49,433 bases of DNA from Paracoccaceae bacterium (GCA_019090795.1 JAHRVG010000018.1:1-49433); one strand, 5' to 3'. Shown: positions 7,963-17,366, counted from the stretch's first letter. The notes: generated by a model from the letters alone, not told the origin. Program-made: numbers and translations.

Positions 7963-9180
7963 ATGACTGAAGAAGCCTATATTTACGATGCCCTGCGCAC
8001 CCCGCGCGGCAAAGGCAAGAGCGACGGTGCCTTGCACGAAGTCACCTCGGTAAACCTGTCAGCCCAAGCCTTGGACGAATTGCAGAACCGCACTGGATTT
8101 GACAGCAAACTGGTCGACGATGTGATCTGGGGCAATGTCACCCCCGTTGGCGAACAGGGTGCCTGTATCGCGCGTTCTGCGGTGCTCTATTCCAACAACA
8201 TCGACGAAAGCGTTGCTGGTGTTTCAGTCCAACGTTTCTGCGCTTCGGGAATGGAAGCCGTGAATATGGCCGCCGGTCAGGTCATGGGCGGGCAAGGCAT
8301 GGCCTATATCGCCGGTGGCGTGGAATCCATGAGCCGCGTTCCCATGGGCTCAGACGGTGGCGCGATTGCGGTTGACCCGTATCTGGCAATGAAAACCTAT
8401 TTTGTGCCTCAGGGTATTTCCTCGGATATCATCGCCACCAAATACGGTTTTTCCCGCGATATGTGCGATGAATACGCGGTCGAGAGCCAAAAGCGCGCCG
8501 CCCGTGCGCAGGCTGAGGGACGCTTTGACAAATCGGTGATGACCGTGCGCGATCACAATGGCATCGCAATTCTGTCACAGGATGAAATGATCCGTGGGGC
8601 CACCGATATGCAATCTCTGGGCGGTTTGAAACCATCTTTCCAACAAATGGGCGAGGTTATGCCCGGCTTTGACAATGTGGCCTTGCTAAAATATCCGGAG
8701 CTGGAAAAAATCACCCACGTGCACCACGCAGGCAATTCATCGGGTATTGCAGATGGTGCCGCGGCCATGTTGATCGGCAGCAAGAAATTTGGCGAGCGCA
8801 CCGGCCTGAAACCGCGCGCGCGCATCAGGGCAACCGCTAAAATCGGCACCGATCCGACAATCATGCTGACAGGCCCCGTGCCCGTGACCGAACGCATTCT
8901 GGAACGTTCCGGTATGAAAATCAGCGACATTGACCTGTTCGAAGTGAACGAGGCATTCGCATCTGTAGTGCTCCGGTTCATGACCTATTTCAACGTCGAT
9001 CACGACAAGCTGAACGTCAACGGTGGCGCGATTGCCATGGGGCATCCGCTAGGCGCAACCGGCGCAATGATCATCGGTACCGCCCTGGACGAGCTGGAAC
9101 GCTCGGACAAGGAGGTTGCACTGGCGACCCTTTGTATCGGATCCGGCATGGGTGCCGCAACGATCATTGAACGCGTTTAA
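7963..9180 (+). CDS. fadA: Acetyl-CoA C-acyltransferase (3-ketoacyl-CoA thiolase)
   Basis: The 405-residue protein is a thiolase. The acylated cysteine lies in [13 protein letters not shown] near residue 90, the VNEAFA segment and the [15 protein letters not shown] histidine motif near residue 355, and the second cysteine in CIGSGMGAA near the C-terminus. It cleaves 3-ketoacyl-CoA to acetyl-CoA and a shortened acyl-CoA. It is 21 bases after the GST gene and 16 bases before fadB, the usual fadA-fadB order for this group. Ribosome site AGGAAG precedes the ATG. Confidence 0.94.
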   Translation: MTEEAYIYDALRTPRGKGKSDGALHEVTSVNLSAQALDELQNRTGFDSKLVDDVIWGNVTPVGEQGACIARSAVLYSNNIDESVAGVSVQRFCASGMEAVNMAAGQVMGGQGMAYIAGGVESMSRVPMGSDGGAIAVDPYLAMKTYFVPQGISSDIIATKYGFSRDMCDEYAVESQKRAARAQAEGRFDKSVMTVRDHNGIAILSQDEMIRGATDMQSLGGLKPSFQQMGEVMPGFDNVALLKYPELEKITHVHHAGNSSGIADGAAAMLIGSKKFGERTGLKPRARIRATAKIGTDPTIMLTGPVPVTERILERSGMKISDIDLFEVNEAFASVVLRFMTYFNVDHDKLNVNGGAIAMGHPLGATGAMIIGTALDELERSDKEVALATLCIGSGMGAATIIERV

Positions 9181-9196
9181 GGCAGGGAATAAAAAC

Positions 9197-11398
9197 ATGA
9201 CAGACTTTACACTAGACATCGACGGCGACGGTATCGCCACCATTACCTGGGATGCGGTTGGCAAATCCATGAACGTAATGACCACCGAAGCCTTTGCCGA
9301 ATTGGACGCGCTTGTGGATCAAGTGCTGTCGGATGACGCAATCATGGGCGCGGTGATCACTTCGGGTAAACCCGATTTCGCCGCAGGCATGGACCTGAAT
9401 GTGCTTGCCAAGTTCAAACAAGACGCTGGCGACAACCCTGCCAAAGGGGTTTTTGAAAACGTTATGCTTATGCACGGAATTTTGCGCAAAATTGAACGCG
9501 CAGGGCTGGACGCCAAAACCAACAAAGGCGGCAAACCCATTGCCTGCGCCATGCCGGGCACGGGTCTGGGGATCGGTTTTGAAATCCCCCTGTCCTGCCA
9601 TCGGATTTTTGCCGCTGACAACCCCAAGGCCAAGATCGGCCTGCCGGAAATCATGGTTGGCATTTTCCCCGGCGCGGGTGGCACCACACGTCTGGCCCGC
9701 AAATTGGGCGCGATGGCAGCCTCGCCTTTCTTGCTTGAAGGCAAGCTGTTGAACCCGGCCAAAGCCAAGGCCGCGGGCCTGATTGATGAAGTTGTACCGG
9801 CGGATGAATTGATCTCTGCGGCCAAGGCATGGGTCAAAGGGGCTACCGATGCGGATATCGTGAAACCCTGGGATGCACGCGGGTATAAAATGCCCGGCGG
9901 TGCCCCTTATCACCCTGCCGGTTTCATGACTTTCCTAGGCGCATCAGCCATGGTTCACAGCAAAACCCAAGGGGCCTTTCCTGCCCCCAAGGCACTGCTC
10001 TCGGCTGTTTATGAAGGCGCGCAAGTGCCGTTTGACACCGCCCTGCGCATTGAGGCGCGCTGGTTCACCAATGTCATTATGAACCCCAGTTCAAGCGCCA
10101 TGATCAACTCGTTGTTCATCAACAAACAGGCATTGGAAAAAGGTGCGGTGCGCCCCAAGAATGTACCGGACATGCGGGTCAAAAAGGTTGGCGTTATTGG
10201 TGCGGGCATGATGGGTGCGGGCATTGCGCTGGTGTCGGCTATGGCCGGAATCAAGGTCGTTCTGCTGGATCAAAAGCAAGAGGCCGCGGACAAGGGCAAA
10301 GCCTATTCCGCGACTTATGCGGATAAAGGTATCAAACGCAAAAAATCCACCGCCGAGCAAAAAGAGGCCTTGCTTGCTCGGATCACCGCCACAACCGATT
10401 ATGCCGCACTGGCGGGCTGTGATCTGATCGTTGAGGCAGTATTCGAGGATTTCGCGATCAAGGAAGACGTGACCAAAAAGGTCGAGGCGGTGATCGGTGC
10501 TGATTGCATTTTTGCCTCCAACACCTCGACCTTGCCGATTTCAGAGCTGGCCAAAGCATCACAGCGCCCTGAGCAGTTCATCGGTATCCACTTCTTCTCG
10601 CCGGTTGATAAAATGGCACTGGTCGAGATCATCAAAGGTAAGAAAACTGGCGACAAAGCCGTGGCCAAGGCGCTCGATTTTGTACGCCAAATTCGCAAAA
10701 CCCCGATTGTGGTCAATGACGCGCGGTTCTTTTATGCCAACCGCTGTATCATTCCCTACATTAACGAAGGCGTACGGATGTTGGCCGAAGGAGTAGAGCC
10801 TGCATTGATCGAGAATGCCGCCAGACAGCTGGGCTTTCCGCTGGGACCGCTCCAGCTTACGGATGAAACCTCGATTGATCTGGCCGTGAAAATTTCCACA
10901 GCCACCAAAGCGGCCATGGGAGATGCCTATCCGGCAAGCCTCTCGGATGATGTCGTTTTCAAAATGTTTGAAATGGGGCGTCTGGGGCGTAAATCGGCAT
11001 CCGGCTTTTACAGCTATGACGAACGTGGCAAGCGCACCGGTCTGTGGCAAGGTCTGGGCGAACACTGGCCAGTGACAAAGGATCAGCCAAGCCTGACCGA
11101 AGTGCAACACCGCTTGGCCATGGCGCAGGTACTGGAAGCGGTACGCGCACTGGAAGAAGGCGTCCTGATGGACATCCGCGAGGGGGATGTGGGCGCGATC
11201 CTTGGGTGGGGCTTTATGCCTTGGTCCGGCGGCCCATTCAGCTGGCTCGATATTCTGGGCGCCGCCAAAGCTGCGGAAATCTGTGACGGCCTGACCGCAG
11301 CCCATGGCGAGCGGTTCACCACCCCTGCCCTGCTGCGGGACATGGCGGAAAAGGGCGAAGCATTCTATGAGCGCTTTGCGGCAGATAAAGCAGCCTAA
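9197..11398 (+). CDS. fadB: Fatty-acid oxidation multifunctional protein (enoyl-CoA hydratase / 3-hydroxyacyl-CoA dehydrogenase)
   Basis: The 733-residue protein fuses an N-terminal crotonase domain (about 1-190, with GKPDFAAGMDLN and IGLPEIMVGIFPGAGGTTRLARK) to a 3-hydroxyacyl-CoA dehydrogenase (NAD-binding GVIGAGMMGAGIA near residue 330, then EAVFEDFAIK and IGIHFFSPVDKM, with catalytic His) and two C-terminal domains. It hydrates enoyl-CoA and oxidises 3-hydroxyacyl-CoA, feeding fadA. The start is ATG 9197, which sits behind GGCAGGGAAT; an in-frame ATG at 9116 lies inside fadA and is not used. A terminator follows at 11423, ending the operon. Confidence 0.95.
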   Translation: MTDFTLDIDGDGIATITWDAVGKSMNVMTTEAFAELDALVDQVLSDDAIMGAVITSGKPDFAAGMDLNVLAKFKQDAGDNPAKGVFENVMLMHGILRKIERAGLDAKTNKGGKPIACAMPGTGLGIGFEIPLSCHRIFAADNPKAKIGLPEIMVGIFPGAGGTTRLARKLGAMAASPFLLEGKLLNPAKAKAAGLIDEVVPADELISAAKAWVKGATDADIVKPWDARGYKMPGGAPYHPAGFMTFLGASAMVHSKTQGAFPAPKALLSAVYEGAQVPFDTALRIEARWFTNVIMNPSSSAMINSLFINKQALEKGAVRPKNVPDMRVKKVGVIGAGMMGAGIALVSAMAGIKVVLLDQKQEAADKGKAYSATYADKGIKRKKSTAEQKEALLARITATTDYAALAGCDLIVEAVFEDFAIKEDVTKKVEAVIGADCIFASNTSTLPISELAKASQRPEQFIGIHFFSPVDKMALVEIIKGKKTGDKAVAKALDFVRQIRKTPIVVNDARFFYANRCIIPYINEGVRMLAEGVEPALIENAARQLGFPLGPLQLTDETSIDLAVKISTATKAAMGDAYPASLSDDVVFKMFEMGRLGRKSASGFYSYDERGKRTGLWQGLGEHWPVTKDQPSLTEVQHRLAMAQVLEAVRALEEGVLMDIREGDVGAILGWGFMPWSGGPFSWLDILGAAKAAEICDGLTAAHGERFTTPALLRDMAEKGEAFYERFAADKAA

Positions 11399-11422
11399 GT
11401 TCCCGCTTACTTGAAAATTCGA

Positions 11423-11450
11423 GACCCTGCCGTTTGGTGGGGTCTTTTTT
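11423..11450 (+). terminator. Rho-independent terminator after fadB
   Basis: GACCCTGCC pairs with GGTGGGGTC across a GTTT loop, with wobble pairs, and six T residues follow. It lies 25 bases after the fadB stop and closes the fad operon. Confidence 0.88.
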
Positions 11451-11520
11451 CTGCCTCCCCCTCATGGGATACTATTTGACCCGAAAGCATCGAAACCGTT
11501 AGGCGAAGGACCTCCTTGAC

Positions 11521-11551
11521 TTGAATTATATCAATTCATTCTGATATAATT
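11521..11551 (+). promoter_or_regulatory. ubiM promoter with FNR-like site and perfect 10-bp inverted repeat
   Basis: TTGAATTATATCAA at 11521-11534 matches the FNR/FnrL consensus TTGATNNNNATCAA except at one position. AATTATATCA (11524-11533) and TGATATAATT (11542-11551) form a perfect 10-bp inverted repeat with an 8-base spacer. TATAAT at 11545-11550 lies 18 bases after TTGAAT (11521-11526), giving a good core promoter. The dyad covers both -35 and -10, a position that fits repression better than activation. Confidence 0.6.
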
Positions 11552-11576
11552 TCGGCAAATCCCGAAAGGAGTCGCC

Positions 11577-12773
11577 ATGAGTTCTGTGCGTTCATTTGAT
11601 CTGATCATTATCGGTGCGGGGCCTGCCGGGCTTGGGCTGGCGCGCAATCTTGCAGGTGCCAATTTACAAATTGCCATTGTTGAAGCCCAAAGCGAGGCTG
11701 TGCTGGCTGACCCGCCTGAAGATGGCCGCGATATAGCCCTGACCCACACCTCTGAGAAGATCATGGCTGATCTGGGCATGTGGGCACATATTCCACACAA
11801 TCAGGTAGGCACTATTCGTGATGCCAAAGTGGTGGACGGTAATTCTCCCTTTGCCCTGCATTTTGATACCCAAGGCAAAACAGCCGAATATCTGGGCCGG
11901 ATTGTGCCCAATCACCTGATCCGCAAGGCAGCCTATACGGTGGTCAAGGATCAGCCCAATGTTACGCTGATTTGTGACAGCGAAGTTACCAGCGTCAGCA
12001 CGGATACCACACAAGGCCGCGTTGGCCTCGCGGATGGCAGCAGCTTGCAGGGCGCCCTGATTGTGGCGGCGGACAGCCGGTTTTCTTCAACGCGGCGCAA
12101 AATGGGAATTCCTGCGGATAGCCTCGATTTTGGCCGTGTCGTGATTGTCTGCGAAATGGAGCACACCCTGCCCCATAACGACACCGCGATCGAGTGCTTT
12201 CACTATGACCAAACACTCGCAATCCTGCCCATGGTCGGATTGAAATCATCCGTGGTCGTAACCCTGCCCGCCAGCAGTGCCGATGCGGCTTTGGCCCTGT
12301 CTGACGCGGCGTTTTCTGCGGATATCGAGAAGCGTTTCGGTGGCAAATTGGGACACATGACACTGGTCACCAAGCGCCATCCTTACCCACTAGTCGGGGT
12401 CTTGGCTAAAAAGTTTGTCAGCACCCGTTTTGCCCTTGTGGGCGACGCGGCGGTGGGAATGCATCCGGTTACCGCGCACGGTTACAATCTGGGGCTAAGC
12501 GGGGCCAGCCTGCTGGCGCGCGAAATCGAAAACGCGGTTACAAACGTAAGTGATATCAGTGCAATGGCGGGGCTAAAACGCTATGAGGCCGCGCATCGCC
12601 GGGCGGTACTGCCGCTTTATCACGGCACCAATGCGCTGGTGAAACTGTTCACCGACACCTCGCCCCCTGCCCGCCTGTTGCGCGGTGCGGCCTTGCGGTT
12701 GGGAAACCTGCTGCCACCGGTGAAAAAGGGGATATTACACCAGCTAACCCATATTGAAAGCCGTGTGCGATAG
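11577..12773 (+). CDS. ubiM: UbiH/UbiF/Coq6-family FAD monooxygenase, probably UbiM
   Basis: The 398-residue protein has the FAD-binding GAGPAGLGLARNL motif near residue 14, the DGRDIALTHTS segment near residue 50 and the second FAD motif ALVGDAAVGMHPVTAHGYNLGLSGA near residue 285. These identify the ubiquinone-ring hydroxylases. The RDIALTH and VPNHLIRKAAY segments resemble UbiM, a broad-specificity hydroxylase of alphaproteobacteria, but UbiH or UbiF activity is possible. It acts at the inner membrane with O2 and NAD(P)H. The ribosome site AAAGGAG precedes ATG 11577. It has its own promoter with an FNR-like dyad and ends seven bases before the convergent suhB. Confidence 0.85.
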   Translation: MSSVRSFDLIIIGAGPAGLGLARNLAGANLQIAIVEAQSEAVLADPPEDGRDIALTHTSEKIMADLGMWAHIPHNQVGTIRDAKVVDGNSPFALHFDTQGKTAEYLGRIVPNHLIRKAAYTVVKDQPNVTLICDSEVTSVSTDTTQGRVGLADGSSLQGALIVAADSRFSSTRRKMGIPADSLDFGRVVIVCEMEHTLPHNDTAIECFHYDQTLAILPMVGLKSSVVVTLPASSADAALALSDAAFSADIEKRFGGKLGHMTLVTKRHPYPLVGVLAKKFVSTRFALVGDAAVGMHPVTAHGYNLGLSGASLLAREIENAVTNVSDISAMAGLKRYEAAHRRAVLPLYHGTNALVKLFTDTSPPARLLRGAALRLGNLLPPVKKGILHQLTHIESRVR

Positions 12774-12780
12774 GGCCTTA

Positions 12781-13569
12781 TCAGCCCCGAGCCATTTTCA
12801 CAAACCGATCAAACACATTGGCGTTGGCAGCAATGACGGTACCGTCTTCGATTGGCTTGCCGCCCTCGTGCATTGAGGTGATAAAACCGCCGGCCTCTTT
12901 CACCAGCAACAGGCCTGCGGCCATATCCCAGGGTTTAAGGTTGCGTTCCCAAAAGCCGTCATAGCGGCCAGCCGCCACATAAGCCAGATCAAGCGAAGCC
13001 GCACCCCAGCGGCGCACGCCTGCGCAGACAGGCAGGATACGCGCAAGGTCTTGCAGGGTTTCGGGCAGGTCTTTGCGGCCGCCAAATGGCAGGCCGGTGG
13101 CGAAAATCATCTCGATCATGTCGCGACGCCCAGACACACGCAACCGACGGTCGTTCATCCAGGCTCCGGCACCTTTTTCCGCAGCAAACAGTTCCTCGCC
13201 AACGGGGTTGAAAATCACCGAGGCCACAATTTCGCCCTTGTGTTCCAACCCAATGGATATTGCCCAATGGGGCAGCCCGTGCAGGAAATTCGTTGTTCCA
13301 TCCAGCGGGTCCACGATCCAGCGCCGTGTTGGATCTGCACCGGCAATCTCTTCGCTTTCCTCACCCAGCCAACCGTAATTCGGGCGCGCCTCGGTCAATT
13401 CTTCACGGATGATTTCCTCGGCCTTCAGGTCAGCCTTGGACACAAAATCACCAGGGCCTTTGGTGGAAACCTGTAAATGTTCCACCTCGCCAAAATCACG
13501 CATCAAGGAGCGGCCAGCCTTGCGGGCGGCTTTGATCATGATGTTCATATTTGCGGACATTTGTGACAT
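12781..13569 (-). CDS. suhB: Inositol monophosphatase family protein (SuhB)
   Basis: The 262-residue protein has the IMPase metal-site motifs GWLGEESEE near residue 70, IVDPLDGTTNFLHGLPHWAISIGL near residue 88 and the C-terminal KPWDMAAGLLLVKEAGG near residue 210. These bind Mg2+ and catalyse dephosphorylation of inositol 1-phosphate or related sugars. SuhB homologues also act with NusA in rRNA transcription antitermination in enterobacteria; whether that applies here is unknown. AGGA lies eight bases before the first ATG. Confidence 0.93.
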   Translation of the reverse strand: MSQMSANMNIMIKAARKAGRSLMRDFGEVEHLQVSTKGPGDFVSKADLKAEEIIREELTEARPNYGWLGEESEEIAGADPTRRWIVDPLDGTTNFLHGLPHWAISIGLEHKGEIVASVIFNPVGEELFAAEKGAGAWMNDRRLRVSGRRDMIEMIFATGLPFGGRKDLPETLQDLARILPVCAGVRRWGAASLDLAYVAAGRYDGFWERNLKPWDMAAGLLLVKEAGGFITSMHEGGKPIEDGTVIAANANVFDRFVKMARG

Positions 13570-13601
13570 GGGAATAATCCTGTGAATGGGGTATTGGCTC
13601 T

Positions 13602-14531
13602 TTAGGCTGTGCTTGGGGCTATGCCAAGAGGATTTTCGCCCCCTGCCTGACGATCCCGCGTGATCTGCACAAAATCCCGCATAAACTGCGCATCGGCCTC
13701 ACTGCTGCGGATCGCCGCATACATCCGTTTAACCATGCCGTCCTTGCCCAGCGGGCGCGCGATGAAATCATGGCCGTATTTTTCCTCGGCAATCACCCAG
13801 TCGGGCAACACGGTAACCCCGCGCCCCGAAGCAACCAGCAGCATGATCACGGCCGTGAGTTCCACCTGCCGCAAGGCGCGCGGCTCCACCCCCGCAGGGG
13901 CAAGAAAGGTCGTGTAGGCATCCACTTTGGATTTATCCACAGGATAGGTAATTAGCAGTTCATTTTTCAAATCAGCCGGTTCAATGAAAGGTTTGGCCGC
14001 TAGCGGGTGGTTTGCGCCTGCCAGAAATGTCGGCGCATACTCAAACAGCGGGATGAACTCGATACCCTCCAGATCAATCGGATCGCCAGAAATCACGAGA
14101 TCCACCTCCTCGCGTTGCAAGGCAGGCAGCGCGTCAAAGGCAAGGCCGGGGCGAATATCCACGTCGATATGCGCCCAGTCTTTGCGAAAGGTTTCCAGCA
14201 CCGGAAACAGCCATTCAAAACAGGCGTGGCATTCAATCGCAATGTGCATCCGCCCGGCCGTACCGCCGATCAGGTTGGCGAAATCCTGCTCCAGCAATTC
14301 GACCTGCGGTAACACTTTATCGGCCAGTGCCAACAGTTTATGCCCCGCTTTGGACAATTTCAATGGCTTGGAACGGCGCAGGAACAACTCCATCCCGACC
14401 TGTTCTTCAAGGCCCTTAACCTGATGCGACAGGGCAGATTGGGTGATGTTCAGCACCTCTGCCGCACGCCCCAGCCCGCCTTGTTGGTGAATGGCGCGGA
14501 TGGTGCGCAGGTGACGGAATTCGAGGTACAT
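13602..14531 (-). CDS. metR: LysR-family regulator MetR
   Basis: The 309-residue protein starts with the LysR helix-turn-helix (FRHLRTIRAIHQQGGLGRAA, ITQSALSHQVKGLEEQVG) and has a long ligand-binding domain with IECHACFEWLFPVLETF, typical of MetR, which senses homocysteine. It is divergent from metF, the classic MetR target, and a perfect MetR box lies between them. It probably activates metF and controls its own gene. Confidence 0.93.
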   Translation of the reverse strand: MYLEFRHLRTIRAIHQQGGLGRAAEVLNITQSALSHQVKGLEEQVGMELFLRRSKPLKLSKAGHKLLALADKVLPQVELLEQDFANLIGGTAGRMHIAIECHACFEWLFPVLETFRKDWAHIDVDIRPGLAFDALPALQREEVDLVISGDPIDLEGIEFIPLFEYAPTFLAGANHPLAAKPFIEPADLKNELLITYPVDKSKVDAYTTFLAPAGVEPRALRQVELTAVIMLLVASGRGVTVLPDWVIAEEKYGHDFIARPLGKDGMVKRMYAAIRSSEADAQFMRDFVQITRDRQAGGENPLGIAPSTA

Positions 14532-14575
14532 ACCGAACCTAACATGAATGATTTCGATATTTAATATGCGAAATA

Positions 14576-14588
14576 TGAATTTGCTTCA
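14576..14588 (+). promoter_or_regulatory. MetR binding site between metR and metF
   Basis: TGAATTTGCTTCA fits the MetR consensus TGAANNNNNTTCA exactly. A weaker copy, TGAATGATTTCGA, lies at 14545-14557 next to the metR start. A small perfect hairpin (GCTTAT, five C, ATAAGC) follows at 14594-14610. The arrangement fits activation of metF and autoregulation of metR. Confidence 0.75.
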
Positions 14589-14637
14589 AGTGCGCTTATC
14601 CCCCATAAGCAACAAAACAAAATCAAGAGGCCAAATC

Positions 14638-15522
14638 ATGACCACCCCCGCTGCCCATAAATTTGGCCTGTCTTTCGAATACTTCCCGCCCAAATCACTG
14701 GACGCCAGTTTTCGCCTCTGGAATGCGATCGAAACCCTGTCCGCCTTTGATCCTGACTTTGTCTCGATCACTTACGGTGCCGGCGGCACTACCCGCGAGA
14801 TCACCCGTTCGGCTGTAGGTGTGGTTGCCAAGAATTACGACTATGAGGTTGCGGGGCATCTGACCTGTGTCGGAGCAACAGAAGCGGAAACAATGGCCGT
14901 CGCACAAGAGTACGGCGAAGTGGGAGCAACACAGATTGTAGCCCTGCGCGGCGATCCGCCAAAGGGAGAAGACAAGTTCACCCCACATCCGGACGGTTTT
15001 TCCGGCTCACTGGAACTAATCCGCGCGCTGGCAGACCTGAATCAGTTCAAAATCCGCGTCTCCGCCTATCCCAACACTCACCCCGAAGCAGCCTCTGCCC
15101 AAGCTGATATCGACGCGCTAAAAGCAAAATTCGATGCGGGTGCCCATAGCGCCATTAGCCAGTTTTTCTTTGAAAAGGACGATTTTCTGTTCTTCCGCGA
15201 CGCTTGCGTCAAGGCTGGCATCACCCAAAAGATCATTCCCGGCATTTTCCCGATTGAAAACTGGTCCAAGACCCGCAATTTTGCCAAGATGTGCGGCACC
15301 CCGACCCCCGATTGGATGGACCGCGCCTTTGGGAATTGCAAAGACCGGGAAACCGAACGCCTGTTGTCGACAGCCATGTGCACAGAGCTTTGCGATGACT
15401 TGCTGAGCGAGGGCGTCGAGGATCTGCACTTCTACACCCTGAACGACCCCTCCCTGACCCGAGAAGTTTGCCGCGCCCTTGGCAGGACGTTACGTCACCC
15501 AAAGTTAAGAGCCGCCTCTTAG
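14638..15522 (+). CDS. metF: Methylenetetrahydrofolate reductase
   Basis: The 294-residue protein begins KFGLSFEYFPPKS, the flavin-barrel signature with the catalytic Glu, and continues with FVSITYGAGGTTRE, GHLTCVGATEAE, LALRGDPPKG-type sequence (IVALRGDPPKGEDKF) and SQFFFEKDDFLFF. It reduces 5,10-methylene-THF to 5-methyl-THF for methionine synthesis. ATG 14638 is chosen because AAGAGG at 14625-14630 is seven bases upstream and the protein then has normal length; the reading frame is open for 30 more codons upstream. It is controlled by the divergent metR through the site at 14576. Confidence 0.95.
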   Translation: MTTPAAHKFGLSFEYFPPKSLDASFRLWNAIETLSAFDPDFVSITYGAGGTTREITRSAVGVVAKNYDYEVAGHLTCVGATEAETMAVAQEYGEVGATQIVALRGDPPKGEDKFTPHPDGFSGSLELIRALADLNQFKIRVSAYPNTHPEAASAQADIDALKAKFDAGAHSAISQFFFEKDDFLFFRDACVKAGITQKIIPGIFPIENWSKTRNFAKMCGTPTPDWMDRAFGNCKDRETERLLSTAMCTELCDDLLSEGVEDLHFYTLNDPSLTREVCRALGRTLRHPKLRAAS

Positions 15523-15584
15523 GTATTCACCGCTTGCAACAATTCCTTTTCTTGCCCAAAAACGCGCGGAAAAAGGAAGCATAA

Positions 15585-16070
15585 ATGCCAGACCTCAAAT
15601 TTGCCGCTTCCTTGCAGGAACTGATGAGCATTGAGCAAGTTCGCTCAATGTCCGGACTGGAATTCTTGCAAGGCATTATTGACGGAAAATACCCGGCCCC
15701 ACCGATGGCCAAGGCCTTGAACTTTCGCATTCATGCAATAGAGCGCGGCATCGCCCGTTTCCGAGGAGTGCCGGAGTTTGACTATTGCAACCCGCTGGGC
15801 ACGGTCCACGGCGGCTGGTATGGTGCCATCCTAGACAGCGCGATGGCCTGTGCAATCCAGACCTTGCTGGACAAGGGGGCCGTCTATACCACATTGGAAT
15901 ACAAGATAAATATCACCCGCTCGATCCCTTTAGGCACCGAAGTAGAATGCACGGGCACAGTCCAGCATTTCGGTCGCAAAACCGGGGTTTCAGAGGGACG
16001 GATTATCGGGATCGAGGATGGCAAAACTTATGCCACGGGATCGACCACCTGTATTATCCTCCCCTCTTGA
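15585..16070 (+). CDS. PaaI-family hotdog thioesterase
   Basis: The 161-residue protein carries NPLGTVHGGWYGAILDSAMACA, the HGG turn plus acidic central helix of PaaI-type acyl-CoA thioesterases, then YKINITRSIPLGTEVECTG. It is the third thioesterase of this family in the window but is not adjacent to the other two. The ribosome site AAGGAAG precedes the ATG. Substrate unknown. Confidence 0.88.
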   Translation: MPDLKFAASLQELMSIEQVRSMSGLEFLQGIIDGKYPAPPMAKALNFRIHAIERGIARFRGVPEFDYCNPLGTVHGGWYGAILDSAMACAIQTLLDKGAVYTTLEYKINITRSIPLGTEVECTGTVQHFGRKTGVSEGRIIGIEDGKTYATGSTTCIILPS

Positions 16071-16133
16071 CAGGGTGCGAAGGTTGCAGCCAAAGCACCC
16101 TTCGCCTCCAGTAAAAGCCTTTGGCGTCAGTGG

Positions 16134-17366
16134 CTAAAAATTGAAGAAATCTGCCGTAACCGATGTAATACCCTCAAGGAATATCGAACCGGCTGTGAAC
16201 TCGATTAACGCGCCATCCGCATCTGTTGTGATGGTCAAATCCCCCATGCCGCTGGCGCTGTTGATCTGGATTTTGTCTTCACCGACAACAAAGTCACCAA
16301 TCGTGTTGTCGCCCACAACAGCCCCTTTAAAGATAAAGATATCAAATCCGTCACCGCCGCGGGCCACATCGTCACCTTGGGTAAAGGTAAAGGTATCATT
16401 GCCACCACGCCCTTCAAAGTAGTTGTTGTTGGCATCATCTTTCATGATATCGCGCCGCTCGGTGCCGATAATGCCTTCAATATTCACAACCGTATCAATC
16501 TTACGAAAGCCGTCGCGTACAGTTCCGGCTGTTAGATCGACGCGAATACCACTGTGCCCGCCCTGATTGGCATCTTTGTCATAGCGTGATAAATCAAAGC
16601 CAGCGCCACCATCCATGCTATCGCGGCCATTCATGCCGTAAAAGCGGTTGTCGTTATCGTCACCTACAAACTTGTCCTTCTTGAAGGTGCCCCGCACCTG
16701 TTCAATGCCGGAAACCTTATCGACATAACCATCAGGCCCCCTGATCGTTCCTTTGTTAAAATTCACCACCAGACCCGATTTCATCCCCACCGGGTTCCAA
16801 TACCATTCATCATAGGAAACTGTGTCATTGCCGTCGCCACCATTGTAGGTGTCCTTGCCGCCGCGATCTGCAATGAAATCGTCACCGCCCTTGGCATTTA
16901 CCAGATCATTGCCCCAACCGGTATGAAAGTTGTCACCTTCAACATATGCGCCGCTGGGCACGAGCAGAGAATTATCTACACCGACGAACTTGTGCCCGCC
17001 CCCAAAGACGAGAGCATCAACACCGGAAAACCGTTCAGATCGCATGAAATCGTCTATCTCCGACCATTCCTCCGTTAATTCCTTGAATTCACCGATTTTA
17101 TCACCGTTCAGGTTCTTGTAAAGAATCTTGGTCAGCTTGCCGTTGACAACAATCCTGTTGCCGTCGTCATCCGTGTCATATTGAACGTTTCTGGTTTTAA
17201 AAATGATCTTGTAAGGGGATTGGGTCGGATCATATGTCCCGCCTTTGACGGGATCAAATGTCATCACCATTGCCTTTTTGTTGGTGGAAGTGATCGAAAA
17301 CCGATTGAAATCCCCCCAACGGTAAGCACCGGCATTGCCGCTATATGTTACAAATACACCCATCAT
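16134..17366 (-). CDS. RTX (haemolysin-type) calcium-binding repeat protein
   Basis: The 410-residue acidic protein has several GGxGxD-type nonapeptide stretches, for example GWGNDLVNAKGGDDFI, YNGGDGNDTVSYD, MNGRDSMDGGAGFD and RGGDGFDIFIF. In this family they form calcium-filled beta-rolls after export. There is no N-terminal signal peptide and the C-terminus ends in a hydrophobic SVTADFFNF after a DKIQINSASG segment, the pattern of type I secreted substrates. The first 130 residues match no domain I recognise. No type I ABC exporter or membrane fusion protein is next to it. An AGGAG site precedes the two tandem ATG codons; the second (17363) is better spaced. Confidence 0.85.
   Translation of the reverse strand: MMGVFVTYSGNAGAYRWGDFNRFSITSTNKKAMVMTFDPVKGGTYDPTQSPYKIIFKTRNVQYDTDDDGNRIVVNGKLTKILYKNLNGDKIGEFKELTEEWSEIDDFMRSERFSGVDALVFGGGHKFVGVDNSLLVPSGAYVEGDNFHTGWGNDLVNAKGGDDFIADRGGKDTYNGGDGNDTVSYDEWYWNPVGMKSGLVVNFNKGTIRGPDGYVDKVSGIEQVRGTFKKDKFVGDDNDNRFYGMNGRDSMDGGAGFDLSRYDKDANQGGHSGIRVDLTAGTVRDGFRKIDTVVNIEGIIGTERRDIMKDDANNNYFEGRGGNDTFTFTQGDDVARGGDGFDIFIFKGAVVGDNTIGDFVVGEDKIQINSASGMGDLTITTDADGALIEFTAGSIFLEGITSVTADFFNF

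Noticed and set aside
11516-11521. TTGACT as the -35 of ubiM
   Set aside because: Its distance to TATAAT is 23 bases, too long; TTGAAT at 11521 gives 18.
16075-16108. Terminator between the thioesterase at 15585 and the RTX gene
   Set aside because: GGGTGC/GCACCC and GCGAAGG/CCTTCGC arms overlap and no T tract follows.
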